Shown: positions 46,106 to 55,512, counted from the stretch's first letter. The stretch is DNA of 64,000 nt from Microbacterium sp. (GCA_013823625.1 PNMM01000001.1:992001-1056000); one strand, 5' to 3'. Notes: a model not told the origin generated them from the letters alone. Program-made: numbers and translations.

Positions 46106-46179
46106 TAGGGCGGACGGGACTTGAACCCGTGACCGATGGATTATGAGTCCACTGCTCTAACCAGCTGAGCTACCGCCCC
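46106..46179 (-). tRNA. tRNA with CAT anticodon (elongator Met or Ile2)
   Basis: Complete cloverleaf: acceptor GGGGCGG/CCGCCCT, D arm GCTC/GAGC, anticodon stem GTGGA/TCCAT with loop CTCATAA, T arm ACGGG-TTCAAGT-CCCGT, discriminator A. CAT may read AUG, or AUA after lysidine modification by TilS; the GGACTCATAATCC core resembles tRNA-Ile2. It is not the initiator, because the first base pair is intact. Confidence 0.92.
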
Positions 46180-46241
46180 GCGCATCGCGCACGATCCCGT
46201 CTCACGATGCAGCCCCACTCTATCGAGTGGTACTCGCCGAA

Positions 46242-47477
46242 TCAGGTCGTGACAGCAGTGGGCTCGTCGTCGATCGGGTCGATGACCGTCTCGCCGCGAT
46301 AGAGAGCTTCGAACGTGTCGAGCGTGCGATTGATGTCATGGCCTTGAACGATGCGCAGGCTCTCACGCTTGAGTTCGACCAACTCGTCGTGCGACATCGT
46401 GAAGACGCGCGTCAGCAACGCTGCGAACTGCTCGACGTTGCCGGGCTCATACAAGAAACCGTTCTCGCCGTCGTGAATGAGGTGCGGAAGGGCCATCGCG
46501 TGGGCACCAATGACCGGTAATCCGGATGCCATGGCCTCCATCGTCGCGATCGACTGCAGCTCGGCGCGCGAGGGCATGGCGAAGACGGATGCCCGCGTGA
46601 GTTGCTGACGCAAGTACGACTCGGGCGCGTGCCCGGCGAAGTGAACGCGGTGCGAGATGCCGAGTTGCGCGGCTAGGCGTTCGAGGGCCGGACGCTGCTC
46701 ACCATCACCGATGATTTCGACCTTGACGTCGAGCGAAGCATCGATTTTTGCCGCCGCCCGCAGCAATTCTTCGATGTGCTTCTCAGCCTCGACCCGGCCA
46801 ACGAAAAGCACGAGGTTCTCATGGCGGGGCTCGAAGTTCGGCGTGTAGTGATCGATGTGCAGGCCGCAACTGATCGGGTGAACGTCGGTGACCTCGGTGT
46901 ACTTCTCCAAGTAGTCGGCGGCCTTGCGCGTCGGCGTCGTGACAGCCTCGGCGAGCCCGAACGTTCGGCCGGCGGCCTTCCACGCCATGCGAATCGCTGG
47001 CTCTCGCAGTGCCCCCACGAACGGCGTGAACTGCAAGGCGTTCTCGGGCATGAAGTGATTGGTGCCAATCACCCGAATGCCTCGCTTGACCGCTTGGCGC
47101 GCGAGCCCCCGACCAATAACGATGTGCGACTGAAAGTGCACGACATCGGGCTTGACGACGTCGAGAATGCGCGCCGCGTTTTGCTCAATGCGCCACGGAA
47201 GGGCGTAGCGCAACCACGGGTGTGAATACCAGCGCCACGAACGAAGGCGGTGCACGGTCATGGGCTGATCTTCGTGCACCTCGGTGCGCGTGACATTGGG
47301 GCCGCTCTCGGTACCGGGGGCCACGATGTGCACGTCGTGGCCGCGCTCAACGAGTCCAGCCGCCAGCCGTTCGGCGAACTTGGCGGCACCGTTGACGTCG
47401 GGGCCAAACGTGTCGCCGCCGATGAGAACGCGGAGGGGACGGCTCGGTGAACTGCCGTCGTGCGGAGCGTCAGGCAC
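46242..47477 (-). CDS. Glycosyltransferase, family 4
   Basis: 411 aa, GT-B fold. Acceptor domain: RVLIGGDTFGPDVNGAAKFAERLAAGLVERGHDVHIVAP and VVHFQSHIVIGRGLARQAVKR. Donor domain: LVLFVGRVEAEKHIEELL, then PSRAELQSIATMEAMASGLPVIGA, the usual ExxxxxxxE region. It may build glycolipids or surface polysaccharide; close relatives in Actinobacteria are often annotated as 1,2-diacylglycerol glucosyltransferases, but specificity is not shown by sequence. GTG start. Confidence 0.88.
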   Translation of the reverse strand: MPDAPHDGSSPSRPLRVLIGGDTFGPDVNGAAKFAERLAAGLVERGHDVHIVAPGTESGPNVTRTEVHEDQPMTVHRLRSWRWYSHPWLRYALPWRIEQNAARILDVVKPDVVHFQSHIVIGRGLARQAVKRGIRVIGTNHFMPENALQFTPFVGALREPAIRMAWKAAGRTFGLAEAVTTPTRKAADYLEKYTEVTDVHPISCGLHIDHYTPNFEPRHENLVLFVGRVEAEKHIEELLRAAAKIDASLDVKVEIIGDGEQRPALERLAAQLGISHRVHFAGHAPESYLRQQLTRASVFAMPSRAELQSIATMEAMASGLPVIGAHAMALPHLIHDGENGFLYEPGNVEQFAALLTRVFTMSHDELVELKRESLRIVQGHDINRTLDTFEALYRGETVIDPIDDEPTAVTT

Positions 47478-47603
47478 AGTGGTGGTGATCCTTGCTTCTC
47501 AGTGGTGGGCGGTGCTCGACAGTGCACGCGAGCGCGCCAGGGAGAGGAATACCTAGCCCCTACGCTACCGCAGGAGTGCACGTGAACGGCCTGCGAACAC
47601 TCG

Positions 47604-48521
47604 TCAGCGGTGCGTTTGCGGATGATGCTTAGCGAGCTGCAATACGCCCACGATCGCCACCGCTCCGGCGATCACGGCCGTGATCATGAACGCTGGCGGA
47701 ATGAGCGACGCTTCTCCGAGCACGATGACACCGATCAGCACCGCCACAAGTGGGTCTACGACCGTCAGCCCCGCAATGACGAGGTCGGGCGAACCGACCG
47801 AGTACGCGGTCTGCACGAAATAGCTGCCAAGAGCCGCCGAGGCCAGCAAAGCGACGATCGCCACGACCGTGAGCCACTCGAAGTTGTTGTTGAGAATGCG
47901 GTTGATCACGACTTTCGCGAGCGTCGCGACGAAGCCGAAGAGCACCCCGGCTCCAACGATGTAGAACATGGCGCCCACGTAACGACGGGCGAACGCGAAC
48001 GCCACAGCGAAAGCGGCAAGAATCAGGCCCAGAATGCCCAAGATCACGAGCAACTGCACTTCAGTGATCTCTTGCTCGATGGCATAGACCGCGGCAATCG
48101 CCACGAAAATGCCCACGCCGCTGACGCACATCGCGATTGCTCTGATCGCATGGCGATCGAGCTTGATCTTCGAAATGCGGGCGTTGAGCACCGCCGTGAT
48201 CACGAGGGCAACGACACCGAGAGGCTGCACGACGATGAGTGGGGCAAAACCGAGGCTCGTGAGCTGAAAGAGAATCGCGAGACCGAGCAACAGTGTGCCG
48301 ATAACCCACGACGGCCGGGCCATGAGCTGCATGAGCTGACGGATGCTGAGGCCGGCCTTCTCGCCGTCACCGTGCGTCACCTCAACCCGAGTGACCCCCT
48401 GGTGCTGAAGTTGCGCACCAATCGAGAGAAACACGGCGCCGACGAGGGCGATGGGAACGCCGATCGACTGGTAGGGAGTGAGCGTGATCTGCTCAGTCAG
48501 GTCAGTCAGCTCGGGCGGCAC
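47604..48521 (-). CDS. DMT-type membrane transporter
   Basis: 305 aa with about nine to ten helices (IGVPIALVGAVFLSIGAQLQHQGV at the start, PLVAVLIGVIVLGEASLIPPAFMITAVIAGAVAIVGVLQLAKH at the end). It resembles NIPA/multidrug-type DMT proteins of Actinobacteria; substrate unknown. GTG at 48521 follows a TAGATT box by 6 bases, giving a leaderless mRNA divergent from def, with both promoters in a 40-base gap. Confidence 0.8.
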   Translation of the reverse strand: MPPELTDLTEQITLTPYQSIGVPIALVGAVFLSIGAQLQHQGVTRVEVTHGDGEKAGLSIRQLMQLMARPSWVIGTLLLGLAILFQLTSLGFAPLIVVQPLGVVALVITAVLNARISKIKLDRHAIRAIAMCVSGVGIFVAIAAVYAIEQEITEVQLLVILGILGLILAAFAVAFAFARRYVGAMFYIVGAGVLFGFVATLAKVVINRILNNNFEWLTVVAIVALLASAALGSYFVQTAYSVGSPDLVIAGLTVVDPLVAVLIGVIVLGEASLIPPAFMITAVIAGAVAIVGVLQLAKHHPQTHR

Positions 48522-48549
48522 CCGGTCAATCTACCCCGCACGACGCCGA

Positions 48550-48555
48550 TATTCT
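48550..48555 (+). promoter_or_regulatory. -10 box (TATTCT) of a leaderless promoter for def
   Basis: TATTCT, 6 bases, then ATG at 48562. Confidence 0.55.
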
Positions 48556-48561
48556 GGATGA

Positions 48562-49128
48562 ATGGCCGCCCTTTCGATTTGCATCACCGGCGAGCCGGTT
48601 CTTCACTCGGTCGCCGCTGAGGTCGAGGTCATCGACGATGCACTTCGCGCGCTCGTCGCCGACATGTTCGAGACGATGGAAGCCGCTCCCGGGGTTGGCC
48701 TTGCCGCACCGCAGGTGGGAGTCGATGCCCGCGTTTTCGTCTTCGATTGGACCGACGACGACGCTGTGCGCTGGCGGGGCGTGGCAATCAACCCCGAATT
48801 GCTCGTCAGCCTGCCGCCCGTCGGCGACGCCGACGAAGAGAGCGACTCAGAGGGCTGCCTCTCGGTGCCCGGCGAACGCTACCCGCTCGTGAGATCAGAT
48901 CGAGCTCTGCTTCGCGCGATCGATCTCGACGGCGAACCGTACGAAATCGATGCCACCGGCTGGCTCGCGCGCATCTTCCAGCACGAGTACGACCACCTGG
49001 ATGGCGTGCTCTACGTCGACCGTTTGGCACACCCCCACGACCGCGCTGCGGCCAAAGCGATCCGCAAGCGCTCGTGGGGCTCTCCGGGGCGTAGCTGGCT
49101 CCCGGGCCGCGATCAGCTCGACGGCTAG
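48562..49128 (+). CDS. def: Peptide deformylase
   Basis: Removes the formyl group from the first methionine of new proteins, before Map acts. 188 aa. Three motifs: GVGLAAPQVG, EGCLSVP (metal-ligand Cys) and the metal-binding HEYDH in QHEYDHLDG. Leaderless start. Confidence 0.96.
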   Translation: MAALSICITGEPVLHSVAAEVEVIDDALRALVADMFETMEAAPGVGLAAPQVGVDARVFVFDWTDDDAVRWRGVAINPELLVSLPPVGDADEESDSEGCLSVPGERYPLVRSDRALLRAIDLDGEPYEIDATGWLARIFQHEYDHLDGVLYVDRLAHPHDRAAAKAIRKRSWGSPGRSWLPGRDQLDG

Positions 49129-49146
49129 ATCACGGGGGCGACAGCG

Positions 49147-49458
49147 CTATTGCCAGCCCAGTGCCCGCAACCCCGCCGCAGTGGCAGCAGCACCAATGAT
49201 CACGAGAATGAACGGCACTCGGAGTGCGAAGAGCACGGCGGCCACCCCAAGCGCGGGCAATCGGGCATCGATCACGACGCCCTGACCGTCTCCGATGGTC
49301 TGCACGACGATGAGCGCCGAGAGCAACGCCACGGTGGTGAGTTCGGCCGTACGCGAGGCCGTGGGCGTCTCGAGCACGCGCGGAGGAACCACGTAGCCCA
49401 AAAGCTTGATGCCGAGCACCAAGATCGACGCGAGCAGGATGATCTGCCAAATGGTCAC
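49147..49458 (-). CDS. azlD: AzlD-like branched-chain amino acid exporter subunit
   Basis: A 103-aa small membrane protein with three to four helices. LLGYVVPPRVLETP and LPALGVAAVLFALRVPFILVIIGAAATAAGLR fit AzlD, the small partner of AzlC. The ATG overlaps the azlC stop by 4 bases. Confidence 0.88.
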   Translation of the reverse strand: MTIWQIILLASILVLGIKLLGYVVPPRVLETPTASRTAELTTVALLSALIVVQTIGDGQGVVIDARLPALGVAAVLFALRVPFILVIIGAAATAAGLRALGWQ

Positions 49459-50165
49459 GACTCACCACCCTCGGCCGCGCGCGGACGGGCGGCAAAAAGG
49501 TTGGGCACTCCGACCACCACGGCAACCAGCGCAGCGACGAGTACCGGCACGCCCTGCGGAAGCACGGGCAGGAGAACAGCAGCAACCACCGCGGCTCCGA
49601 CGGCGACGGCGACCGGTTGCAGGGCGCGCAGGCGGGGCCACACGAGGCCGAGGAAGGCCGCCCCGGCGGCCGCATCCAGCCCAAACTGACGCACATCGCC
49701 GAGCAAGTCGCCGAGCACGGCGCCCAGCAGCGTCATGAGGTTCCACCCGACGTAGATGATCACGCCCGTCGCCCAAAAGCCCACGCGCTGGCCCACGAGC
49801 GTGGGCTGTGCCGTGGCGACAGCGGTGGACTCGTCGATCGTCAGGTGGCCGGCGAGCAAGCGTTTGGCCCACCCTGGGCCGATGATGGGCGATACGCGAA
49901 TGGCGTAGAGACCGTTGCGCAAGCCCAACAGCGTTGCGCCCGCAATGGCCGCGGGGCCTGCCGCGACTCCCCCGCTGGCGAGCACGCCAATGAGCGCGAA
50001 CTGCGAGCCGCCCGAAAACATGATGAGGCTCAAGACGCACGCCTGAGCGATCGTGAGACCCGATGCGACCGCCAACGCACCGAACGATATGCCGTACGCC
50101 GAGACCGCCAGACCGACCGCGAGAGACGCGCGCCAGGCGGTGCGACGCTCAGCCTCGAGGCTCAT
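49455..50165 (-). CDS. azlC: AzlC-family branched-chain amino acid exporter
   Basis: 236 aa. SYGISFGALAV and LSLIMFSGGSQFALIGVLASGG are the AzlC signature; IDESTAVA lies further on. With AzlD it exports leucine, valine, isoleucine or analogues. ATG at 50165; the long track ORF overlaps the response regulator in another frame and was shortened. Overlaps the response regulator end by 17 bases. Confidence 0.9.
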   Translation of the reverse strand: MSLEAERRTAWRASLAVGLAVSAYGISFGALAVASGLTIAQACVLSLIMFSGGSQFALIGVLASGGVAAGPAAIAGATLLGLRNGLYAIRVSPIIGPGWAKRLLAGHLTIDESTAVATAQPTLVGQRVGFWATGVIIYVGWNLMTLLGAVLGDLLGDVRQFGLDAAAGAAFLGLVWPRLRALQPVAVAVGAAVVAAVLLPVLPQGVPVLVAALVAVVVGVPNLFAARPRAAEGGES

Positions 50166-50583
50166 GATCTGCTGGCGTCGCCGCGGCTGCTGCGCGCACG
50201 ATTTCGAGCAGGGCTTCGGGCTCGACGTCTTTGTAGACCACCGCGAAGACTCCCGCGCGTGCGGCGTCGGCAACGTGATCGTCAAGGTCGAGCGCGGTCA
50301 CTAACACGATGCGCGGCGCGGGCCCGAGCTGCTTCACCATGGCGTCACTCGTAATGCGAGTGCTTGCCGCCAGGCCGTTAACGCGGGGCATGTGCAGGTC
50401 GAGCACGACGACATCGGTCGGTTCGCGCCGCACGATGGCCAGCGCGCGAGCACCGTCGCCCGCCTCGCCGACGATCTCGATGTCGGGCTGCGACTCGAGA
50501 ATCATGCGCCACCCTGCGCGCTGCTGTGGGGAGTCATCGGCGATGAGCACGCGAATCGTCGGAGCGATGGCACGGGCCGTCAC
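50149..50583 (-). CDS. Receiver-only response regulator (NarL-type receiver without HTH)
   Basis: 144 aa. Receiver domain with acidic pair (LIADDSPQQR), phosphoryl Asp in VVVLDLHMPRVNG, switch Thr in LVTAL and Lys in VVYKDVE. Close relatives continue with a LuxR-type helix-turn-helix of about 65 residues; here the protein ends right after the receiver (PADHEPRG, stop) and azlC begins. It overlaps the kinase stop by ATGA. It may signal by protein contact, or a DNA-binding domain has been lost. Confidence 0.85.
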   Translation of the reverse strand: MTARAIAPTIRVLIADDSPQQRAGWRMILESQPDIEIVGEAGDGARALAIVRREPTDVVVLDLHMPRVNGLAASTRITSDAMVKQLGPAPRIVLVTALDLDDHVADAARAGVFAVVYKDVEPEALLEIVRAAAAATPADHEPRG

Positions 50584-51491
50584 GAGCGGTCCAGCTTCAC
50601 CCCGTGCACGCCATTGTGAAACCGAAGGGCCGGGAAGACGACCGACAGCGAAAAGCCCACGCCCGGAACCGTGGAGGCCGTCAGGATGCCGCCGTACAGG
50701 TCGGCGCGCGCCCGCATCTCACGGATGCCGAGGCCGGTCGGCTCGTCTGTGAGCGCCTTGAGATCGTCATCGATGGTGTAGCCGACGGTCGACGCATCAT
50801 TGGGGTCAAGGCCCTCACGCCGTGCAGACGATCGGATGCCGTCATCGTCGACCTTGACGTGCAAGCCTTCAGCGCCCCACGTGAAGCTCACGCGAGCCTC
50901 CGTTTGCGGGCCACCGTAACTGAGCGCGTTCGCGAGAGCCTCTTGCAGAATGCGGTAGATGGCCAGTTCGGCGCCCTGCTGCAGATCGAACGGCTCACCC
51001 GACTCTTCGAAGACAACATCGAGCCCGCTGTCGCGCATGACCGCGAAGAGCTCACGCGTCGACTTCAATCGAGGTTGCGGCGAGACGCTCGCCTCTCCTT
51101 CGCGGGCGAGGCCCATCACCCGGCGCAAGTCGCCGAGCGTCGACCGCGCTGACTCGGCAATGACCGCGGTTGCGCGGCCCGCCGCCGAGGGGTCGGCCGT
51201 CGCTGCATAGCGAGCGCCATCGGCCTGGCTGATGATGACCGAGAGCGAATGTACCGACACTTCATGCAGCTCACGAATGATGCGCAAGCGACCGGTCTGC
51301 TCGGCAAGGTCGAGTTCAAGATCGATGCGCTGGCGCTCAGCTGCGGCACGATCGAAGGCCGTGCGTCGAGCAAGCGCCCGAGAGCGACGCCACGCCACGA
51401 ACAGCACGGCACTGATCGCGACCAGCACGACGGTGGCACTCATGAGGGCAACCGTGAGCATCATCGCGTTTGCGCTCACCCAGGCTTCCAT
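50580..51491 (-). CDS. Sensor histidine kinase (HisKA_3 / NarL-partner type)
   Basis: 303 aa. One N-terminal membrane helix (MLTVALMSATVVLVAISAVLFVAW), then a coiled stretch, the phosphoacceptor box RIIRELHEVSVHSLSVIISQ, and the ATPase lid region (AIYRILQEALANALSYGG, VDDDG, GLGIREMRARADLYGG). No periplasmic sensor domain is visible, so it may sense the membrane or the cytosol. ATG at 51491; it is the first gene of an operon with the receiver and azlCD. Confidence 0.88.
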   Translation of the reverse strand: MEAWVSANAMMLTVALMSATVVLVAISAVLFVAWRRSRALARRTAFDRAAAERQRIDLELDLAEQTGRLRIIRELHEVSVHSLSVIISQADGARYAATADPSAAGRATAVIAESARSTLGDLRRVMGLAREGEASVSPQPRLKSTRELFAVMRDSGLDVVFEESGEPFDLQQGAELAIYRILQEALANALSYGGPQTEARVSFTWGAEGLHVKVDDDGIRSSARREGLDPNDASTVGYTIDDDLKALTDEPTGLGIREMRARADLYGGILTASTVPGVGFSLSVVFPALRFHNGVHGVKLDRS

Positions 51492-51560
51492 CGCGGGTTC
51501 CTCCCAAGCGAAAGGTGGAGCGCGAGGGCCGCGAAGGCCTGCGCGAATTGAGGGAGATGG

Positions 51561-51633
51561 CTCCCCGACTTGGACTCGAACCAAGAACCTGCCGGTTAAC
51601 AGCCGGCTGCTCTGCCAATTGAGCTATCGAGGA
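51561..51633 (-). tRNA. tRNA-Asn (GTT)
   Basis: Complete cloverleaf: acceptor TCCTCGA/TCGGGGA, D arm GCTC/GAGC, anticodon stem GCCGG/CCGGC with loop CTGTTAA, T arm CTTGG-TTCGAGT-CCAAG, discriminator G as expected for tRNA-Asn. Confidence 0.95.
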
Positions 51634-51685
51634 TCGCTGAAACAGCGTGTCTAACGTACCAGAATCGCGCAGGGTGTTCTGCGCC

Positions 51686-52735
51686 TCAGTAGCCAGCAAC
51701 AGGGTCGACGATGCCGACGAATCGACCGTCGCCGAGGAACGCCCGAACGTTCTCGGTGATGCGACGTGCCAGCAACGGTGCGGTCATCTCGGGTGTGTCG
51801 GCAGAGTGCGAGGTGATGAGGCATCTCGGCTCGCTCCACAGAGCGTGGTCGGCGTCGAGCGGCTCGGGCGTCGTCACATCGAGACCCGCGCCCAGCAGCC
51901 GCTGCTCGCGCAGGGCGATCGCGAGGGCATCCTGATCGACGAGGGCCCCCCGAGCGATATTGACGAGCGCTGCGGTGGGCTGCATCAGAGCGAGCTCTTC
52001 GGTTCCGATGAGCGCACGAGTTTCGACGGTCGAGGCGGCAGCGAGGATCACGACGTCAGCCAGCGGCAGAGCGCCGTGCAAGGCCTCGACGGTCACCGTA
52101 CGATGCGCTCCGGGCATGTCTCCTGCCGTACGCCGCACGACGGTGATCGTTGTGCGATACGGCTCGAGCAGCCGAATGAGCTCGGCCGAGATTCCTCCGG
52201 CCCCCACGATCACCACGTGTCGCCCATAGAGCGACAGCCCTGAACGTACGGGCGCCCACTCGGCCGTGCGGGCTTTCGGGGCGAACTCGCGCAGCACCGC
52301 CTGAGCGAGCGCCACGGCGTGCTCGGCGACTGGCTCAGAGTACGCACCCTTTGCGCTCGTGAAGAGCGGCCCGCCGCCATCGGCGTAGCGCGCGAGCACG
52401 TCAGCAAATCCGTCAACCCCGGCCCACGGCAACTGCACCCACCCGATCGACGGATGCGCCTGAAGTATCTCGGCGAGCTCGTTCGCGCGCTTCTCGCTCA
52501 ACCACACGAGCCCGCGAGTGTTCGCGCCGACCTCGCTCATGACGCCACCGCCGGCGGTCACGGCCTGGGAGAAAAACGGAGAGGCCATGGGTGCGACGGC
52601 GATCTCACCCGGCTCGGGTCGCCGGTTGGGCAACCGCCCCTGCCCCGACAGAGGGTCGCGGTGCTGGTCGGCGATCGAGAAGACCGCTCCCGCGGCGAAC
52701 TCTGCAGAACGGCTCATGCGGTCACTCGTCGTCAC
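51686..52735 (-). CDS. D-2-hydroxyacid dehydrogenase family protein
   Basis: 349 aa. NAD-binding domain: YGRHVVIVGAGGISAELIRLL, then LADVVILAAASTVETRALIG, ALVNIARGALVDQDAL (the Arg) and LITSHSADTP, where the usual catalytic His of the family (often P-H in TPH) lies. Substrate unknown. The true start may lie inside (for example at IAVAPMASPFF). It is 39 bases downstream of the ABC ATPase in the same direction. Confidence 0.85.
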   Translation of the reverse strand: MTTSDRMSRSAEFAAGAVFSIADQHRDPLSGQGRLPNRRPEPGEIAVAPMASPFFSQAVTAGGGVMSEVGANTRGLVWLSEKRANELAEILQAHPSIGWVQLPWAGVDGFADVLARYADGGGPLFTSAKGAYSEPVAEHAVALAQAVLREFAPKARTAEWAPVRSGLSLYGRHVVIVGAGGISAELIRLLEPYRTTITVVRRTAGDMPGAHRTVTVEALHGALPLADVVILAAASTVETRALIGTEELALMQPTAALVNIARGALVDQDALAIALREQRLLGAGLDVTTPEPLDADHALWSEPRCLITSHSADTPEMTAPLLARRITENVRAFLGDGRFVGIVDPVAGY

Positions 52736-52774
52736 GCGAGATCCTCGTTTCAGGATGGGTTTGGGCAGTCGCTG

Positions 52775-53578
52775 TCACGCACGAACGCGCGAGATTTCAG
52801 CGAGGCGTTGCACATAGGCATGCGTGGGATCGTTCAGTACTTCGTCGATGCCGCCCATTCCGACGATCGTGCCGCGATGAAGCACCGCAAGCCGCTGCGA
52901 GAGTCGCCGTACTTCACCGATTTCGCTACTGACGATGAACGCCGCGAAGCCGCGACGACGTTGAACCTCAGCGAGGTGGCCGAGAATCGTGCCCCGAACC
53001 GTCGCGTCAATGCCCGCAGTGGCTTCGTCGGCAACAAGCAGATCGGGGTCGAGAACGAGAGCGCGTGCAATCGCGACGCGCTGGCGTTGCCCCCGGCTGA
53101 GCTCATGCGGGTACTTCGGAATAGTTGCGAGCGTGAGGTGCATGGCATCGATGGCTTCGGCGACGATTCCGCCCGCGAGCGTTTTGGAGAACGAGCGTTC
53201 GCGTTGAAACAGCGGAACCGCCACGTTTTCGCCCACCGTGAGGTGAGGATCGAGCACAAGACCGGCATCTTGCGGCACATACCCGACACGCAAGGCGAGC
53301 ACATCATCGTCGTGACGGCCGAGGCGTCGAACATCAACGCCGAGAACCTCGAGCGCTCCGCCCACAATCTCGACGCCGCGCGGCACGCTGCGCGACGTGT
53401 AGCCCGCGATAGCTCGAGCGAGCGTGCTCTTGCCGCTTCCGGCATCGCCGATGACGGCGAGCGTCTCGCCTGGTGCGATGTCGAGGCTGAGACCCGTGAC
53501 GGCCTGCACGGGCTTGCTTCCGCCTCCGCCGCGATACCTCAGCGTGAGGTCGCGGGCACGTACGGCGGCATCAGTCAC
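52775..53578 (-). CDS. ABC transporter ATP-binding protein without a permease neighbour
   Basis: 267 aa. Walker A GDAGSGKST, Q-loop YVPQDAG, signature LSRGQRQRVAIARAL, Walker B LLVADEAT, H-loop replaced (IVSSEIG). The last part resembles oligopeptide-type (Dpp/Opp) ATPases. No permease or binding protein is adjacent, so it may serve a transporter elsewhere. GTG at 53578 follows TAGGAT by 7 bases. The track ORF of 352 aa begins inside dnaG and is too long. Confidence 0.8.
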   Translation of the reverse strand: MTDAAVRARDLTLRYRGGGGSKPVQAVTGLSLDIAPGETLAVIGDAGSGKSTLARAIAGYTSRSVPRGVEIVGGALEVLGVDVRRLGRHDDDVLALRVGYVPQDAGLVLDPHLTVGENVAVPLFQRERSFSKTLAGGIVAEAIDAMHLTLATIPKYPHELSRGQRQRVAIARALVLDPDLLVADEATAGIDATVRGTILGHLAEVQRRRGFAAFIVSSEIGEVRRLSQRLAVLHRGTIVGMGGIDEVLNDPTHAYVQRLAEISRVRA

Positions 53579-53588
53579 GCGAGAGATC

Positions 53589-55499
53589 CTAGTCTCCGCG
53601 CACGCGGCGTCGTTCAGCCTCGAGGTCGACGAGCTCGCGTTGAAGAGTGCGGTATCGCTCGGGCTCGGCGGCAGAATCGGTGCGTTGCAGGGCGCCGAGA
53701 AGCTCAGTCTTTCGCCGGAGCAGATCGCGTTCGATGAGCGACGTCGTGACCCCCTGGCAGTACTCTGCCGCGTGCCCCTCGCGAATCGGCAAGGGAGCGA
53801 TCGCCAACTGCGTGACGAGCGCGGTGAACGCACCGGGCGACTCGTCGGTCACGCGTCGAGCCCAATCACTCGAGCCGTAAGCCTCGATCGACGCGAGCAT
53901 GGCATCGCGAACGGTCGCGAGTGCTGGCTGACTAAAGCTGGTGTGCAGGGCGCGCTGGGCGACATCGAGGGGAATCTCACCGGGATGCTGCAAGAGCGCC
54001 ATCAGCAGTTCACGTTCAAGTCGAGCAACGGGATCGTTGGGCAACTGCGCAATGCCCATCGCGGGCGCGACGCTGTCAGCGGGTGCTGGTGCATCGTCGA
54101 CCGGGATGCCCGGCGCAGCCTCTGAGCCGGCCGCAGCCGCCGGGCGCGCGGTCGGGGGCCGGGCGGGCGCACGCCGCGCGGCACGCACCGCCTGCGCAAC
54201 CTCGGTGGGCTCCATGCCGATCCATCCGGCGAGCGTTCGGGTGTAGCCGATCGACAGCGACTCGTCGCGAATGCCCGCGACGATCGGAGCCGTCGACCTC
54301 AGCGCGGCAACTCGACCTTCGACCGTCTCGAGATCGTAGAGGTCGAGCTGCCGGCGCACCATGAACTCGTACATCGGTTTGCGGCTCTGCACGAGCATCC
54401 GCACCGCGTCATCGCCGCGCTGAAGACGCAAGTCGCACGGGTCGAGGCCATCGGGCGCCACGGCGACATAGGTCTGCGCGGCAAAGCGCTGTTCATCGGC
54501 GAACGCTCGGCTCGCCGCCTTCTGCCCGGCTTCGTCGGGGTCGAACGTGAAGATCACCTCGCCCAGACCGTGCGAGTCGCGATTGTCGACGTCACCCAAG
54601 ACCCGCCGGATGATCGTGATGTGGTCACTACCGAACGCCGTGCCACACGTAGCCACCGCCGTCGTGATGCCCGCGAGATGACACGCCATGACGTCGGTAT
54701 AGCCCTCGACGACGACGACCTGCTTGCCGCGCGCGATGTCACGCTTGGCAAGGTCGAGCCCGTAGAGCACCTTCGACTTGCTGTACACGGGCGTCTCGGG
54801 AGTGTTGAGGTACTTGGGCCCCTGATCGCTCTCGAGAAGCTTGCGCGCGCCGAACCCCAGGGTCTGGCCCGTCACGTCTTTGATCGGCCAGATCAGGCGA
54901 CCACGAAAACGGTCATAGGGCTTGCGGTCGCCCTGGCCCTGCAACCCCGACGCAAGAAGTTCTTCTGCCGTGAACCCTTGGCCGCGCAGGTGATCGCCGA
55001 GCGCATCGTACGAGTTGGGGGCAAAGCCGATCGAGAAGCGCTCGGCGGCCGAGGCATCGAAGCCACGTTCGCCGAGAAAACGGCGAGCTGGCTCTGCATC
55101 AGGCGTGCCGAGCTGAGCACGAAAGAACTGCTCGGCTGCAGCGTTTGCGGCGAGCAGTCGACTGCGATTTCCCTGGTCAGCGGCGGGTCCGCCGTCTTCG
55201 TAGTGCAGGGTGTAGCCCAGGCGACCAGCGAGTCGCTCGACGGCTTCACTGAACGTGACGTGGTCCATCTTCTGCAAGAAGGTGAAGACATCCCCGCCTT
55301 CGCCGCAGCCGAAGCAGTGATAGAACCCGACTTGAGGGCGCACGTGAAAACTCGGGCTGCGTTCGTCGTGAAAAGGGCACAGGCCCTTCATCGAGCCAAC
55401 GCCCGCACTCTTGAGCGTGACGTAGTCACCGACGATGTCGGCCAGATTCGTGCGCGACCTGACCTCGTCGATGTCGCTTCGTCGAATCAGGCCTGCCAC
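53589..55499 (-). CDS. dnaG: DNA primase
   Basis: Makes RNA primers for replication. 636 aa. The zinc-binding CHC2 domain is at the N-terminus: C41, H44, C62, C65 in CPFHDERSPS and HCFGCGEGGD. A TOPRIM domain follows (VVVVEGYTDVMAC, then FTFDPDEAGQKAA). The C-terminal helicase-binding region is helical. GTG at 55499, 7 bases after TAGAAT, and 51 bases after dgt. Confidence 0.96.
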   Translation of the reverse strand: MAGLIRRSDIDEVRSRTNLADIVGDYVTLKSAGVGSMKGLCPFHDERSPSFHVRPQVGFYHCFGCGEGGDVFTFLQKMDHVTFSEAVERLAGRLGYTLHYEDGGPAADQGNRSRLLAANAAAEQFFRAQLGTPDAEPARRFLGERGFDASAAERFSIGFAPNSYDALGDHLRGQGFTAEELLASGLQGQGDRKPYDRFRGRLIWPIKDVTGQTLGFGARKLLESDQGPKYLNTPETPVYSKSKVLYGLDLAKRDIARGKQVVVVEGYTDVMACHLAGITTAVATCGTAFGSDHITIIRRVLGDVDNRDSHGLGEVIFTFDPDEAGQKAASRAFADEQRFAAQTYVAVAPDGLDPCDLRLQRGDDAVRMLVQSRKPMYEFMVRRQLDLYDLETVEGRVAALRSTAPIVAGIRDESLSIGYTRTLAGWIGMEPTEVAQAVRAARRAPARPPTARPAAAAGSEAAPGIPVDDAPAPADSVAPAMGIAQLPNDPVARLERELLMALLQHPGEIPLDVAQRALHTSFSQPALATVRDAMLASIEAYGSSDWARRVTDESPGAFTALVTQLAIAPLPIREGHAAEYCQGVTTSLIERDLLRRKTELLGALQRTDSAAEPERYRTLQRELVDLEAERRRVRGD

Positions 55500-55506
55500 A
55501 GCGCCG

Positions 55507-55512
55507 ATTCTA
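55507..55512 (-). promoter_or_regulatory. -10 box (TAGAAT) of a leaderless promoter for dnaG
   Basis: On the minus strand TAGAAT, 7 bases, then GTG at 55499. It lies between dgt and dnaG and gives dnaG its own start inside the operon. Confidence 0.6.
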
